This document shows, piece after piece, positions 33,445 through 42,334 of a stretch of 62,318 bases of DNA (within the stretch, counting starts at the first letter, position 1; each line of letters opens with the position of its first letter). A model generated the notes under the pieces. It did no database searches, was not told the origin of the DNA, and saw nothing but the letters and a program-made list of their open reading frames with translations. The DNA comes from Candidatus Gastranaerophilales bacterium (GTDB lineage: Bacteria > Cyanobacteriota > Vampirovibrionia > Gastranaerophilales > Gastranaerophilaceae), in the NCBI GenBank assembly GCA_900767135.1, contig CAAFYU010000033.1, positions 1 to 62,318 on the forward strand, given 5' to 3'. The position numbers were made by a program, and so were the translations under genes.

Positions 33445-34512
33445 ATGAATTTATCAAACTTATTTGACTTAGGCAGAAATTTATACGCATTGCCTGCATA
33501 CAACGACAAAAGCGGACTTGCACCAATGCCGTTGCGTTACTTTTTTGAACTGACTTATCGCTGTAATTTGAATTGTCCATACTGCTATGTCGGCGACGAC
33601 AGAAAAAAAGACGAGCTCACAACTGACGAGTGGTTTAAGATTATCGACCAAATTCCTTGGTATTCATTTGTGACGCTTGTTGGCGGTGAACCGCTTATTA
33701 GAAAGGATTTCGTCGATATTTTAATGCGAACCGCCAAAAAAACTTACGGCAAACTAAATGTTGTTTCCAACGGAATTTTGATAAATGATGAAATTATTGA
33801 TGCCTTCATCAAAAGCAAAATGATGCTTTTATCAGTGTCACTCGACGGCTTTGGGCAAAACCACGACCTTAATCGTGGCAAAGGCGGAATTTGGGATAAA
33901 ATTATGAATAATTTTGACAACATGAATTCTCGCAAAAAGCGTCCTATGATTGATATTAAGACTATTGTTTTAGAAAATAATCTTGATGATTTAGTCAAAC
34001 TTTACAAAATGTGCGACGAGAAAAAGTTCAATTTCCTTTCAATTTCTTTCTTGCGTAACAATAATTTGAAACAGAATTCAGTACTATTTGATAGTTTCGT
34101 ACCGGAATTCAACGCAAATTATCCGATAGAAAAATATTTTGATATGGAACATTTCAAAGAGGTTTACAAAGAATTAGACTCATTGAGCAAGCATTCTAAG
34201 GTGAAAATTAGGTTTTCACCAAAATTTGAATATTCACAAAATCCGCTTGCAAAGATTGAAGAATTCTTTAACACCCCTGCCGACAAGCCTGTTGCGGAGA
34301 TTTACAAACCTTGTATGTACCCGTACTCAAATATGATGATTAACCCACAAGGCGATGTTTATCCATGCCTTTCGCAAAAAATCGGAAATGTTAGAGATAT
34401 GTCGATTAAAGAAGTTTTTAACCTTCCTCATTACAGATGTTTCCGCAAAAACCTACACGCCGCAAAGGTTTTTGGGGCTTGCCAAATGTGCTGTGAGCTA
34501 TGTGTAAAATAG
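33445..34512 (+). CDS. radical SAM/SPASM-type enzyme
   Basis: A 355-residue radical SAM protein. The cluster motif is CNLNCPYC at about residues 39-46, followed by LVGGEPLIRKDF (the GGEP SAM-binding motif). The C-terminal domain has a SPASM/Twitch-like cysteine set (CMYPYSNMMINPQGDVYPC, then CQMCCELC), which would hold one or two auxiliary clusters. Family members modify peptides or mature enzymes. No precursor peptide is recognisable nearby. The ATG at 33445 is preferred to the in-frame GTG at 33436. It is 62 nt after the ZIP gene. Confidence 0.88.
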   Translation: MNLSNLFDLGRNLYALPAYNDKSGLAPMPLRYFFELTYRCNLNCPYCYVGDDRKKDELTTDEWFKIIDQIPWYSFVTLVGGEPLIRKDFVDILMRTAKKTYGKLNVVSNGILINDEIIDAFIKSKMMLLSVSLDGFGQNHDLNRGKGGIWDKIMNNFDNMNSRKKRPMIDIKTIVLENNLDDLVKLYKMCDEKKFNFLSISFLRNNNLKQNSVLFDSFVPEFNANYPIEKYFDMEHFKEVYKELDSLSKHSKVKIRFSPKFEYSQNPLAKIEEFFNTPADKPVAEIYKPCMYPYSNMMINPQGDVYPCLSQKIGNVRDMSIKEVFNLPHYRCFRKNLHAAKVFGACQMCCELCVK

Positions 34513-34531
34513 CACCCACCTTGAAATACAA

Positions 34532-34610
34532 TTGACATTCTCCACAATTTTTGCTAAAAAAATAACTGGGGTAGCTGCAAATATTGTTCAAACAACTCCA
34601 CCAATATAAT
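34532..34610 (+). promoter_or_regulatory. candidate tRNA-Arg promoters
   Basis: TTGACA (34532-34537), 17 bp, TAAAAA (34555-34560), and a second TATAAT (34605-34610) closer to the tRNA with a weaker -35. Which one drives the tRNA cannot be decided by eye. Confidence 0.45.
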
Positions 34611-34643
34611 ATAAAATTTTGAAAAAAATCTAAAAGCCAATGT

Positions 34644-34717
34644 GGCCTCGTAGCTCAGCAGGATAGAGCAGTGGTTTCCTAAACCAAAGATCATGCGTTC
34701 GAATCGCATCGGGGCCA
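34644..34717 (+). tRNA. tRNA-Arg (anticodon CCT)
   Basis: A 74-nt cloverleaf: acceptor GGCCTCG/CGGGGCC (one T-G pair), D arm GCTC...GAGC, anticodon loop TTCCTAA (CCT, reading AGG), T arm ATGCG-TTCGAAT-CGCAT, discriminator A, no encoded CCA. The 3' part from 34702 is duplicated 184 bp downstream. Confidence 0.94.
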
Positions 34718-34815
34718 ATGTTTTTTAGATTTTTTGTATATTTTGCGAGATTTGAGGAGCCGATAGCGATGAGAACGCACATATTGCGTTCGGCGCGAGT
34801 GAGCAAAAGGCGGAA
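34702..34815 (+). repeat. direct repeat including tRNA-Arg 3' end, copy 1
   Basis: 114 bp beginning in the T arm of tRNA-Arg and running past its end. Copy 2 at 34886-34999 is the same length with about three substitutions. It contains the hairpin GAACGCA-CATAT-TGCGTTC. Confidence 0.9.
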
Positions 34816-34816
34816 C

Positions 34817-34857
34817 ATTGCCTTCTTTAATAACCAATTAAAAAAGAAGGCAATTGG
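34817..34857 (+). terminator. hairpin between the two direct repeats
   Basis: ATTGCCTTCTTT pairs with AAAGAAGGCAAT (12 bp) around an AT-rich loop. The U-tract is poor, so it could be a tRNA terminator or a remnant of an inserted element. Confidence 0.45.
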
Positions 34858-34885
34858 AGACCTGTTAAATGCGAACGAGAAAGAA

Positions 34886-34999
34886 AATCGCATCGGGGCC
34901 AATGTTTTTTAGATTTTTTGTATATTTTGCGAGATTTGAGGAACCGATAGCGATGAGAACGCACATATTGCGTTCGGCACGAGCGAGCAAAAGGCGGAA
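34886..34999 (+). repeat. direct repeat including tRNA-Arg 3' end, copy 2
   Basis: Second copy of the 114-bp repeat, starting AATCGCATCGGGGCCAATG as at the tRNA 3' end. It lacks the rest of a tRNA, so it is a tRNA fragment. No integrase gene or long element separates the copies. Confidence 0.9.
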
Positions 35000-35045
35000 T
35001 ACGACTCAAAACTATCATATTTGATACTAGATTCTGAATAACAAA

Positions 35046-35080
35046 AATATTAGCACTCACTAATCGTTTGTGCTAATATT
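35046..35080 (-). terminator. terminator of the membrane-protein pair
   Basis: AATATTAGCAC pairs with GTGCTAATATT (11 bp). On the minus strand it is followed by TTTTGTT, so it ends the 36983-to-35116 operon. Confidence 0.8.
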
Positions 35081-35115
35081 CTAAGTTTTCAAAATGATTA
35101 TTTAAATTTTATATT

Positions 35116-36108
35116 TTAGGCCTTTTGAGTTTGGTCTTGTTTTGCTTCGTTTTTAGCTTTTTTATGTGATAAATATTTTTCGCACAACAAGTTTGCAGGT
35201 TTTGTTACTACAACCGGTACGAAGTATCTGTAAACAAAGCCGAATACTAAGATAGATTTTAAGGCTCCCATACCTTTGATTTTGCCTTTAAGTTCAGTTG
35301 TTAACTTTTCTTCTTTAATAATTCCGTTCTTTACAAGTTTGTCTGTATATTTGTCAAGTTTTAGTCTTTCAATTGATTTTACGCAGTCATCAGCATCTTC
35401 AATAGCGCCTTTTACTGCATGTTCAAGGAATTCAGTAAAGCCTTTATATCCTTGTTCTCCTTTTTTCGGCATTTTTAATGCTTCTTTTACTTCGTCTGCA
35501 ATTTGATTTACATCACCATTTGGGTTTTGTTTAAGTTTTTTATTAATTTCGTCGATACCTTGGTTGATACCTTTGAAGTTTTTCGCAAAGTTCTCATTAT
35601 CTATTTGAGTTCCAATGTATTTAGAAGTTGTGTTTTCCCACCAGTTTTTCAAATATTTATCAAGAGAATATGCACCTGCAGTTGATGCTATGAATGTTAA
35701 GCCTTGGTTTACTGCAAGAGTTTGTTTTCTGTCTTTGTCTAACTTATCATTTGTCAAAGTTTTTTCCATATACAACCCACTTGTAACCAAAGAACCTAGT
35801 GTTAAACAATGTTGGAATAAATTTTCACTATTTCTTAGTTTTTTAGCAATATATAACATAGGTTTACTGTCAATAATTTTAGCAGTAAAATGTTCTGCGA
35901 TCTTATCTGTAAACTTATCATACAAGTCGGTAATAGGTTTGAAAAATCCTGAATTTTCTTTTGTTGCTTGTTCTGCAATTTGTTCAATAACATCGCCAGC
36001 ATTTTGCACAGGATTAGCTGTAAAGCTTTGAGGTTTTGGTTTGCAGCATTGACGATTTTGATTGTTATATTGATTATAAGAATTAAAAGAGTTTAATGTT
36101 ACGTTCAT
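35116..36108 (-). CDS. lineage-specific membrane protein with N-terminal SFTA motif
   Basis: A 330-residue protein of no recognised family. The N-terminus is Asn/Gln/Tyr-rich (SFNSYNQYNNQNRQ) and leads to QSFTANP. Central hydrophobic stretches (QHCLTLGSLVTSGLYM, QGLTFIASTAGAYSL) and a C-terminal one (SILVFGFVYRYFVPVVV) suggest three membrane passes. The middle is helical and charged. It ends Lys/Gln-rich. Its ATG overlaps the stop codon of the upstream gene, which has a similar layout, so the two probably act together in the envelope. Function is unknown. Confidence 0.75.
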   Translation of the reverse strand: MNVTLNSFNSYNQYNNQNRQCCKPKPQSFTANPVQNAGDVIEQIAEQATKENSGFFKPITDLYDKFTDKIAEHFTAKIIDSKPMLYIAKKLRNSENLFQHCLTLGSLVTSGLYMEKTLTNDKLDKDRKQTLAVNQGLTFIASTAGAYSLDKYLKNWWENTTSKYIGTQIDNENFAKNFKGINQGIDEINKKLKQNPNGDVNQIADEVKEALKMPKKGEQGYKGFTEFLEHAVKGAIEDADDCVKSIERLKLDKYTDKLVKNGIIKEEKLTTELKGKIKGMGALKSILVFGFVYRYFVPVVVTKPANLLCEKYLSHKKAKNEAKQDQTQKA

Positions 36109-36983
36109 TATTGAACACCTCCTTTAAATTCTTTAAATGCAGGTTTGTCAATAAAATCCATATTTGTTGGAGTATTCATATTATTTGTATCCTTTGGAGC
36201 TTCTGTCTGTTCAGGTTTCTTTTTCTTTTCTACACCAAAAACATATTTCAAAATTGGCGGAATTAACGCAATTGTAAGAATTGATCTCGGAATTGCAATA
36301 ATTAAATCCGGAAGATTTTTAACTAATGTTTGCAATGATTCTCTTATCGCTTTTACAGCCTTATGTAAATATCTAGCTCTTTTATTAACTATTTTTCCCG
36401 TTATTTCATCTCGTAAATTTGCTAATGGTTCAAGTTTTTCTTCTTTTTCTGCTAATCGAACAAGGGTTTTACTTAGAATTTTTGGATTTCCATTTTTATC
36501 TTTTATCAGATTACCATTTTTATCAGTAGCGTAGCCATTTCCTTTGAACAATCTTTGAACTGCACCATCAAGAGGACTTGTGATAATTACTGATGCTACA
36601 AATCCTAAGATTGCTGATGCCATTGAGTGCCCTGATGCATAAATTTTATCTTCTTTATCCTTTTTCCCCGGAAGTGCAAGAATTGTTGCAGGACGCATAA
36701 CACCTGCTAAACCGAGTGCAACTAATGCACTTGTTGCTACGTTGTGTTTATCTGTATATGCTAAAAAACTATTAAACCATTTGCTGGCAAATATACCGCC
36801 CTTTTTAGCAACATTAACGGCAGCCTCACTCTTACCCGTAAAACTGCCGTTATAATTCGCACTATATCCTCTATTATTGTCATAAGCTCCCTTAGTTTTC
36901 TCCCTAAAATTTTGGGGTTCCGAATGGAGCCTTGATGTACCCTGATTTAGGGTAATATCACGTTGTAATCTACTTATCTTCAT
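36108..36983 (-). CDS. lineage-specific membrane protein with N-terminal SFTG motif
   Basis: A 291-residue protein with no recognised family. It has a disordered N-terminus rich in Asn/Tyr ending NGSFTGKSE, then hydrophobic helices (ATSALVALGLAGVM, SMASAILGFVASVII). A repetitive TDKNGNLIKDKNGN turn segment follows, and a final hydrophobic stretch (LIIAIPRSILTIALIPPIL) comes before a Lys/Pro/Thr tail. It is the first gene of a two-gene operon, with a weak GGTG ribosome-binding site. The shared SFTG/SFTA element with its neighbour suggests a common targeting or binding signal, which is inference. Confidence 0.75.
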   Translation of the reverse strand: MKISRLQRDITLNQGTSRLHSEPQNFREKTKGAYDNNRGYSANYNGSFTGKSEAAVNVAKKGGIFASKWFNSFLAYTDKHNVATSALVALGLAGVMRPATILALPGKKDKEDKIYASGHSMASAILGFVASVIITSPLDGAVQRLFKGNGYATDKNGNLIKDKNGNPKILSKTLVRLAEKEEKLEPLANLRDEITGKIVNKRARYLHKAVKAIRESLQTLVKNLPDLIIAIPRSILTIALIPPILKYVFGVEKKKKPEQTEAPKDTNNMNTPTNMDFIDKPAFKEFKGGVQ

Positions 36984-37080
36984 CTTTTCACCAAATAAAT
37001 TGTAATGTCTTCTACATTTATTCTAAAACAAAGGAAAATATTTTTTGCTATTAGGTTAAAAAATGTTTACAATTGGATTA

Positions 37081-37111
37081 GTGAAGAGTGAGTAGTGAGT
37101 GGTGAGTAGTT
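37081..37111 (+). repeat. heptad repeat tract
   Basis: About four 7-nt units, GTGAAGA-GTGAGTA-GTGAGTG-GTGAGTA, followed by GTTC, as in the arms of the 11799-11910 element. Confidence 0.75.
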
Positions 37112-37155
37112 CTATTCAGGATAAATATCTACTTTCAATCATTATTTTTCAATAA

Positions 37156-37986
37156 TTACATATCAAATCCCAAGTCTAATGTTGGAGCTTTTGCAACAAT
37201 TGCACTTGACGAAATGATATCAACTCCGGTTGAGGCAATTGCGTTTACGGTTGACAAGTTTACATTGCCACTTGCTTCAACAATCGCTTGATGGTTGATG
37301 ATTTCAACAGCTTTTTTCATAGTTTCAACTGACATGTTATCAAGCATGATAATATCAGCCTTCACGTCAACCGCTTCTTTTACTTGTTCAAGTGTGTCGC
37401 ACTCAACTTCGATTTTATGGGCATGCGAAATATTTTTTCTTAATTTATTTACAGCATTTGTTAAAGATCCTGCAAGCCTGATGTGGTTATCTTTAATCAT
37501 TGCACAATCGGAAAGATTAAACCTGTGAAGTGCTCCACCACCAATTTTAACCGAATATTTTTCAAAAGCCCTGAAATTCGGAGTAGTTTTTCTTGTATCA
37601 ACAATTTTTGCACTGTAAGGTGCAATTGCATCTTGGTATTTTCTTGTTTCTGTCGCAATTCCGGACATTCTTTGGATATAGTTTAGGGAAACTCTTTCTC
37701 CCATCAACAAGTCTTTTGCAGGACCTTCAACATCAGCGATTTTGTCGCCTTTTTTAATTGTATCACCATCTTTAAAGTAAAATTTTATTTTTACATCGTT
37801 TGAAAGTACATCAAAAACAGTTTTGAAAACCTCGCAACCACAAAGAATACCGTCACATCTTGTGTTTAGTTCTGCTTTCAAATAATCTGTATCTTCTGCT
37901 AAATTTTCAGTCGTAATATCGCCATAGCCGATATCTTCCATTAATGCTGATTTAACATGATCTTCTACATAAAATTTACTTAACAT
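37156..37986 (-). CDS. nadC: nicotinate-nucleotide pyrophosphorylase (quinolinate PRTase)
   Basis: A 276-residue NadC, which converts quinolinate and PRPP to nicotinate mononucleotide in de novo NAD synthesis. Motifs: EDIGYGDITTE at the N-terminus, VDTRKTTPNFRAFEKYSV, GGGALHRFNLSD and MIKDNHI. The C-terminal TIM-barrel end includes EASGNVNLSTV. It overlaps the end of nadB by 11 nt. NadA is not in the window. Confidence 0.96.
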   Translation of the reverse strand: MLSKFYVEDHVKSALMEDIGYGDITTENLAEDTDYLKAELNTRCDGILCGCEVFKTVFDVLSNDVKIKFYFKDGDTIKKGDKIADVEGPAKDLLMGERVSLNYIQRMSGIATETRKYQDAIAPYSAKIVDTRKTTPNFRAFEKYSVKIGGGALHRFNLSDCAMIKDNHIRLAGSLTNAVNKLRKNISHAHKIEVECDTLEQVKEAVDVKADIIMLDNMSVETMKKAVEIINHQAIVEASGNVNLSTVNAIASTGVDIISSSAIVAKAPTLDLGFDM

Positions 37987-39592
37987 AATCCGGTACCTTA
38001 TCTTCTTTTGTTATAATACTATGAACACATTCCTCATTTGTTTGCGGAAAATCTGTTCTGTAATGTGCTCCACGAGATTCTTTACGCATTAACGCTGATG
38101 TTGCGATTAATTCTGAAACTTGCAACATGTTACGAAATTCGTATTCCTCTCTATTGATACATTTATAAGAACGAGGGAACTCTTTTCTGAGTTCTTCAAG
38201 TTTTTCTTGTGCTGTTTTCAATGAGTTTTCATCTCTAAAAATCCCGACATAATCCCACATTATATCTTTCAGCTTTTTCTTTAATGCCGGAATATCCAAT
38301 TCTTCCGTAATTCCATCTTCTTTGGTGTATAAATCCAATGTTGATTTAATTGTTTCATCAATTTGTTTTGGAGATTTCAATTCTTGTGTTTTTAGATAAT
38401 CTGCAACAGAATAAGCACAAACAACACATTCCAAAAGCGAATTACTTGCCAATCTGTTCCCGCCATGAAGTCCTGTTGAAGAAACTTCACCTATTGCATA
38501 AAGTCCGTTAATAGATGTCTCTCCACGAAGATTTGTCTTAACTCCACCCATATAATAATGTGCTGCCGGGGCAACTGGAATAAAATCGTGTGCAATATCT
38601 ATCCCGTTTTCAAGACATTTTTTTGAAATATTTGGAAAACGTTTTGCAAGTTTTTTACTGTCGATGCAAGTCGCATTCAAATAAACATTATCTACTTTAT
38701 GTTTTCTCATTTCGCTAAAATTAGCACGAGTAACGATATCACGAGGAGCAAGTTCTTTTCGCTCGTCGTAATTCTGCATATATTCAACGCCATCTGCATC
38801 ACAAAGTTTTGCACCTTCTCCTCTGACAGCTTCTGATATTAAAAACCTGTTTTCTCCACAATCAATCGCAAGTGCTGTCGGGTGGAATTGTACAAATTCC
38901 ATATCCTGCATGACAGCTCCGGCATTATAGGCTAGTGCAAGTCCATCGCCTGTTGCTCCGATTGGGTTTGTTGTGTATTTATATAATTGTCCAATTCCGC
39001 CTGTCGCAAGGATTATAGCAGGAGAATAAATTGTTTCATATTCTTGTGTAGCGTCGTTATAAACGAGAATCCCTTTACATTCGTTATTGCTAACCAAAAG
39101 TTCGACAGCATCTGTATCTTCGTAAATATCAATATTTTCGTTATCGGCTACTTTTTTGCAAAGTGCTTGTTCTATCATTCTACCTGTTGCATCTCCGCCA
39201 GAGTGAAGAATACGTCTTACGCTATGAGCCGCTTCTTTGGTAAAGCAAAGTTTGTTGTTTTCATCTCTATCAAATTCGACGCCAAATTTAAGTAAATCTT
39301 TTACAACAGCGTCAGAATGTTCTGAGATAAATTTAACTGTATTAAAATCACTCAAACCGGCACCAGCTTTGATTGTATCTGATATATGAGATGCAGTTGT
39401 ATCAGATTTGTTTTCTTTCATAACCGCAACCATGCCACCTTGTGCATATCTGGAATTGCTTTCGCCAAGTTTTGATTTTGTGATTAGCAAAATGCCTTCC
39501 GGTAATTCTGCTTGTTGTTCTATTTTTAGTGCAGCATAAAGTCCTGCAATGCCGCTTCCGATTATAACTGTTGAATAATTTGAATATTTCAT
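37976..39592 (-). CDS. nadB: L-aspartate oxidase
   Basis: A 538-residue FAD enzyme that oxidises L-aspartate to iminoaspartate, the first step of quinolinate synthesis. The FAD-binding N-terminus is VIIGSGIAGLYAALKIEQ. The succinate dehydrogenase-like active-site region includes FVQFHPTALA, SEAVRGEGAKL and HYYMGGVKTN, and the C-terminal FAD motif is GEVSSTGLHGGNRLASNSLLE. In anaerobes fumarate can be the electron acceptor. AAGGT lies upstream of the ATG. Cotranscribed with nadC. Confidence 0.96.
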   Translation of the reverse strand: MKYSNYSTVIIGSGIAGLYAALKIEQQAELPEGILLITKSKLGESNSRYAQGGMVAVMKENKSDTTASHISDTIKAGAGLSDFNTVKFISEHSDAVVKDLLKFGVEFDRDENNKLCFTKEAAHSVRRILHSGGDATGRMIEQALCKKVADNENIDIYEDTDAVELLVSNNECKGILVYNDATQEYETIYSPAIILATGGIGQLYKYTTNPIGATGDGLALAYNAGAVMQDMEFVQFHPTALAIDCGENRFLISEAVRGEGAKLCDADGVEYMQNYDERKELAPRDIVTRANFSEMRKHKVDNVYLNATCIDSKKLAKRFPNISKKCLENGIDIAHDFIPVAPAAHYYMGGVKTNLRGETSINGLYAIGEVSSTGLHGGNRLASNSLLECVVCAYSVADYLKTQELKSPKQIDETIKSTLDLYTKEDGITEELDIPALKKKLKDIMWDYVGIFRDENSLKTAQEKLEELRKEFPRSYKCINREEYEFRNMLQVSELIATSALMRKESRGAHYRTDFPQTNEECVHSIITKEDKVPDYVK

Positions 39593-39809
39593 GATTGTTT
39601 ACCTTATGTATATTTATTATTTTACATAATAAACCAAAGTTAATATTTTTGCTACAAATAAATATTAAGATTTAATTAAATAAATTGAAATATAATAATG
39701 CAAATTATATTTCGGAATTAAGTATTTATAATATTACTATTCATATTCAATATTAAAGGGATTAAATACCTTTAAAAAACTTTTATAAGTAATATAGGGA
39801 GAAATTACT

Positions 39810-40469
39810 ATGACTATAAATGTATTACTTGTAGAAGATCAAAAATTAATTCGTGTAGGTTTAATGTCCTTATTTGATGATTTAGAAGATATAAAAGTTG
39901 TATCAGAAGCACAATCTGGGAAAGAAGCCGTTGAGAAATTTCGTCATAGCCGTCCGGACGTGGTTTTAATGGATATTGGCTTGCCTGATATTTCAGGAAT
40001 TGAGGCTACAAAAAGAATTCTGGAAATAAACAATAAAGCGAAAGTTATAATTTTAACATCACACCTGAGTGAAGCAGAAGTTTTAGATGCCCTTCATGCC
40101 GGTGCTTGTGCTTATGCAATGAAAGACATTAATACTGATGTTTTAAAAATGGTTATAAAGACAGTAAAGGACGGAGCTATGTGGTTGGATTCCCAAGTTG
40201 TTCCAATTTTGCGTGACAAAAATTGTGGAGTTGTTCCGCCACGCCAAATGTCACGTGCGATGTTTAAAGAACAGCATGCAAATCTTACACAACGCGAATA
40301 TGAGGTTTTAAAACTCGTTGTTGACGGAATGTCAAATAGTGAAATTGCCCAAGAATTAACGATTTCCGAACATACTGCCAAAGCACATGTTTGTAATATT
40401 ATTCAAAAACTCGTTGTCGATGATAGAACACAAGCAGCCGTAAAAGCTCTTAAAGAAGGGCTTGTGTAA
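39810..40469 (+). CDS. NarL/FixJ-type response regulator
   Basis: A 219-residue two-component regulator. The receiver domain (1-120) has D55 as phosphoacceptor (VVLMDIGLP), acidic pocket E9/D10 and the conserved Thr in VIILTS. The C-terminal LuxR-type HTH (about 150-215) reads LTQREYEVLKLVVDGMSNSE and AQELTISEHTAKAHV. No histidine kinase is adjacent, so it is an orphan. AGGGAG precedes the ATG. Its promoter region (39593-39809) is AT-rich with no clear operator. Confidence 0.93.
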   Translation: MTINVLLVEDQKLIRVGLMSLFDDLEDIKVVSEAQSGKEAVEKFRHSRPDVVLMDIGLPDISGIEATKRILEINNKAKVIILTSHLSEAEVLDALHAGACAYAMKDINTDVLKMVIKTVKDGAMWLDSQVVPILRDKNCGVVPPRQMSRAMFKEQHANLTQREYEVLKLVVDGMSNSEIAQELTISEHTAKAHVCNIIQKLVVDDRTQAAVKALKEGLV

Positions 40470-40504
40470 AAATATACTACTTTTAAAACATAGTAATATA
40501 TTTT

Positions 40505-40735
40505 TCTAAGGTACTTTCTTGTGCCGACAAGAAAGTACCGCAAAGAAGCTCTCGCCCGTCACTTTACTCACTAATTAATTGTAACGCTCAACCCCAAACG
40601 AGTAAACTCACTATATTCATGTATTACAGATTATAAAATCGTCATTGCGAGCGAATAGCGTGGCAATCCAGCTTATCAAATGAACTTTACCGTTCAAACA
40701 ATACTCGTTCTGTTGTTGTTTCGCTAACATTAATT
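40505..40735 (-). repeat. ~230-bp composite dispersed repeat, copy A
   Basis: The reverse complement aligns along its length with 47520-47755, with shared blocks around TTAGC-AAACAACAACA, TATTGTTTGA-CGGTAA, CTGGATT, GCTCG-AATGACGA and CATGAATATAG-GAGTTTA. One end is the perfect hairpin GGTACTTTCTTGT-GCCG-ACAAGAAAGTACC (40510-40539). No gene is present in this 346-bp gap between the response regulator and the sugar transporter. Confidence 0.75.
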
Positions 40736-40815
40736 GCTCGTTTCGTTAATGGGCGGAATTTATAAAAAAGTTATATTCAAAAATGTTTTTAGTATAAGAA
40801 TATTTCTGGTAGCTA

Positions 40816-42183
40816 TTAAAAATCTCTCGGTCTTACGCCTTTAATCCAATTAGACTCGATTTTTTCAAGTGAAATTCCTTTGGTTTCCGGAACAAACCAG
40901 TAAACGAAAATTATACACAAAAATGAAACCGCAGCGAATATCCAGAATGTATAAGCTCCGCCAATTCTGTGGATAAGTACAGGGAAACTTCCGACTACAA
41001 AGAAGTTAAATGCAAAGTTTGCAACAGTACACAAACTCATTGCAAGTCCACGTATTTTGAGCGGAAAGACTTCTGATACAATAATCCAACCAATAGGTCC
41101 AAGGCTGAATGCAAAACAGATTATATATGTCGCAAGACTTCCGACTGCAACCCATTTTAGGTTTGCCCCGAGAATATCTGCCCAGTAAAAAGCACAACCA
41201 AGCCCGACCAAACTTAGCATTACACCTGTCAAACCAATGTATAACAAAGGTTTTCTACCAAATTTGTCAGTAAAGAATATAGCAACAATTGTCATTAAAA
41301 AGTTTATTAATCCGATGCCTGCTGTTGCGTAAATCGCATTTGTATTGCTGTCAAATCCGGCGATTTTGAATATTGTCGGGGCATAGTAAATAATTGTGTT
41401 TATACCTGTGCAAATTTGTGCAAACATAATTCCGATACCGACAACAAACGGCATTATCATCCATTTTTTAAACTTAATCTTTTTGTTTTCGCCGAGTTCT
41501 GATTTTAAAGTTTCTTTAATTTCTTTGATTTCTTTATCAGCATCGGCGTCAGGTTCAATTTTTTGGTAAATCTTTTTAGCTTCTTCCTCTCGATTTTTAC
41601 TAATTAACCATCTTGGAGTGTCCCCCAAAAATGTCATGCCAACAAGAAGAATTAACCCCGGAACGACACCTGCAAACAGCATCCAACGCCAGCTGTATAC
41701 AGCATTTGCAAAAGCTCCGTTAATTACATAGGAGAACAAAATACCGGCCGTAATTGCCCATTGATATAAAGAAACAAGTGTTCCTCTTAGTTGTTTTGGT
41801 GCAACTTCTGAAAGATATAGTGGAACAATAAAGTTTACAATACCAACTGCAAGACCTACAAGAATTCTTGACAAAATCAATACATAAATATTAGGTGCAA
41901 GTGCACAAAGAATTGAGCCGACGATAAATATTAATGCAGTTGCAATAATAATTTTTTTACGCCCGAAAATATCCGCTAAAACTCCATTTGTTGCGGCACC
42001 AATAACCGCACCGATTAGGACAGAGCTTACTAAAAAGCCTTGCAAATAATCAGACAAATCCCAAGTTTGGTTAATAAACAACAACGCACCTGAAATTACA
42101 CCTGTGTCAAACCCTGAAAGCAAACCTCCTAATGATGCTACTATTGCAACAAAGTAAAGCCAAAAATAAACAAACTTACGCAT
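40816..42183 (-). CDS. MFS sugar porter
   Basis: A 455-residue 12-helix transporter of the sugar porter family (XylE/GalP type, proton symport of hexoses or pentoses). Signatures: GGLLSGFDTGVISGALLFI in helix 1, DIFGRKK in loop 2-3, RILVGLAVGI, TPRWLI before the central loop, DKFGRKPLLY in loop 8-9 and the C-terminal PETKGISLE. AGGAG lies upstream of the ATG. The sugar is unknown. Confidence 0.94.
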   Translation of the reverse strand: MRKFVYFWLYFVAIVASLGGLLSGFDTGVISGALLFINQTWDLSDYLQGFLVSSVLIGAVIGAATNGVLADIFGRKKIIIATALIFIVGSILCALAPNIYVLILSRILVGLAVGIVNFIVPLYLSEVAPKQLRGTLVSLYQWAITAGILFSYVINGAFANAVYSWRWMLFAGVVPGLILLVGMTFLGDTPRWLISKNREEEAKKIYQKIEPDADADKEIKEIKETLKSELGENKKIKFKKWMIMPFVVGIGIMFAQICTGINTIIYYAPTIFKIAGFDSNTNAIYATAGIGLINFLMTIVAIFFTDKFGRKPLLYIGLTGVMLSLVGLGCAFYWADILGANLKWVAVGSLATYIICFAFSLGPIGWIIVSEVFPLKIRGLAMSLCTVANFAFNFFVVGSFPVLIHRIGGAYTFWIFAAVSFLCIIFVYWFVPETKGISLEKIESNWIKGVRPRDF

Positions 42184-42266
42184 TTTACTGACTCCTATAT
42201 ATAATAATAGTATGTTATATAAATTCCCGAATTTTTTGAATTTGTAACAGTGTATAAAAAAAATTC

Positions 42267-42295
42267 TTGTAAAAATCTTTTATATCTGTTATTCT
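42267..42295 (+). promoter_or_regulatory. SulP promoter
   Basis: TTGTAA (42267-42272), a 17-bp spacer and TATTCT (42290-42295), about 40 nt before the start codon with its GAGAGGA site. Confidence 0.5.
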
Positions 42296-42334
42296 AGGCA
42301 AAGGACAATAATTTAGACTTTGAGAGGAAATCAA

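Noticed and set aside
34702..34999. Complete integrated element at tRNA-Arg
   Set aside because: Only 70 bp separate the two repeats, with no integrase or cargo. At most this is a remnant.
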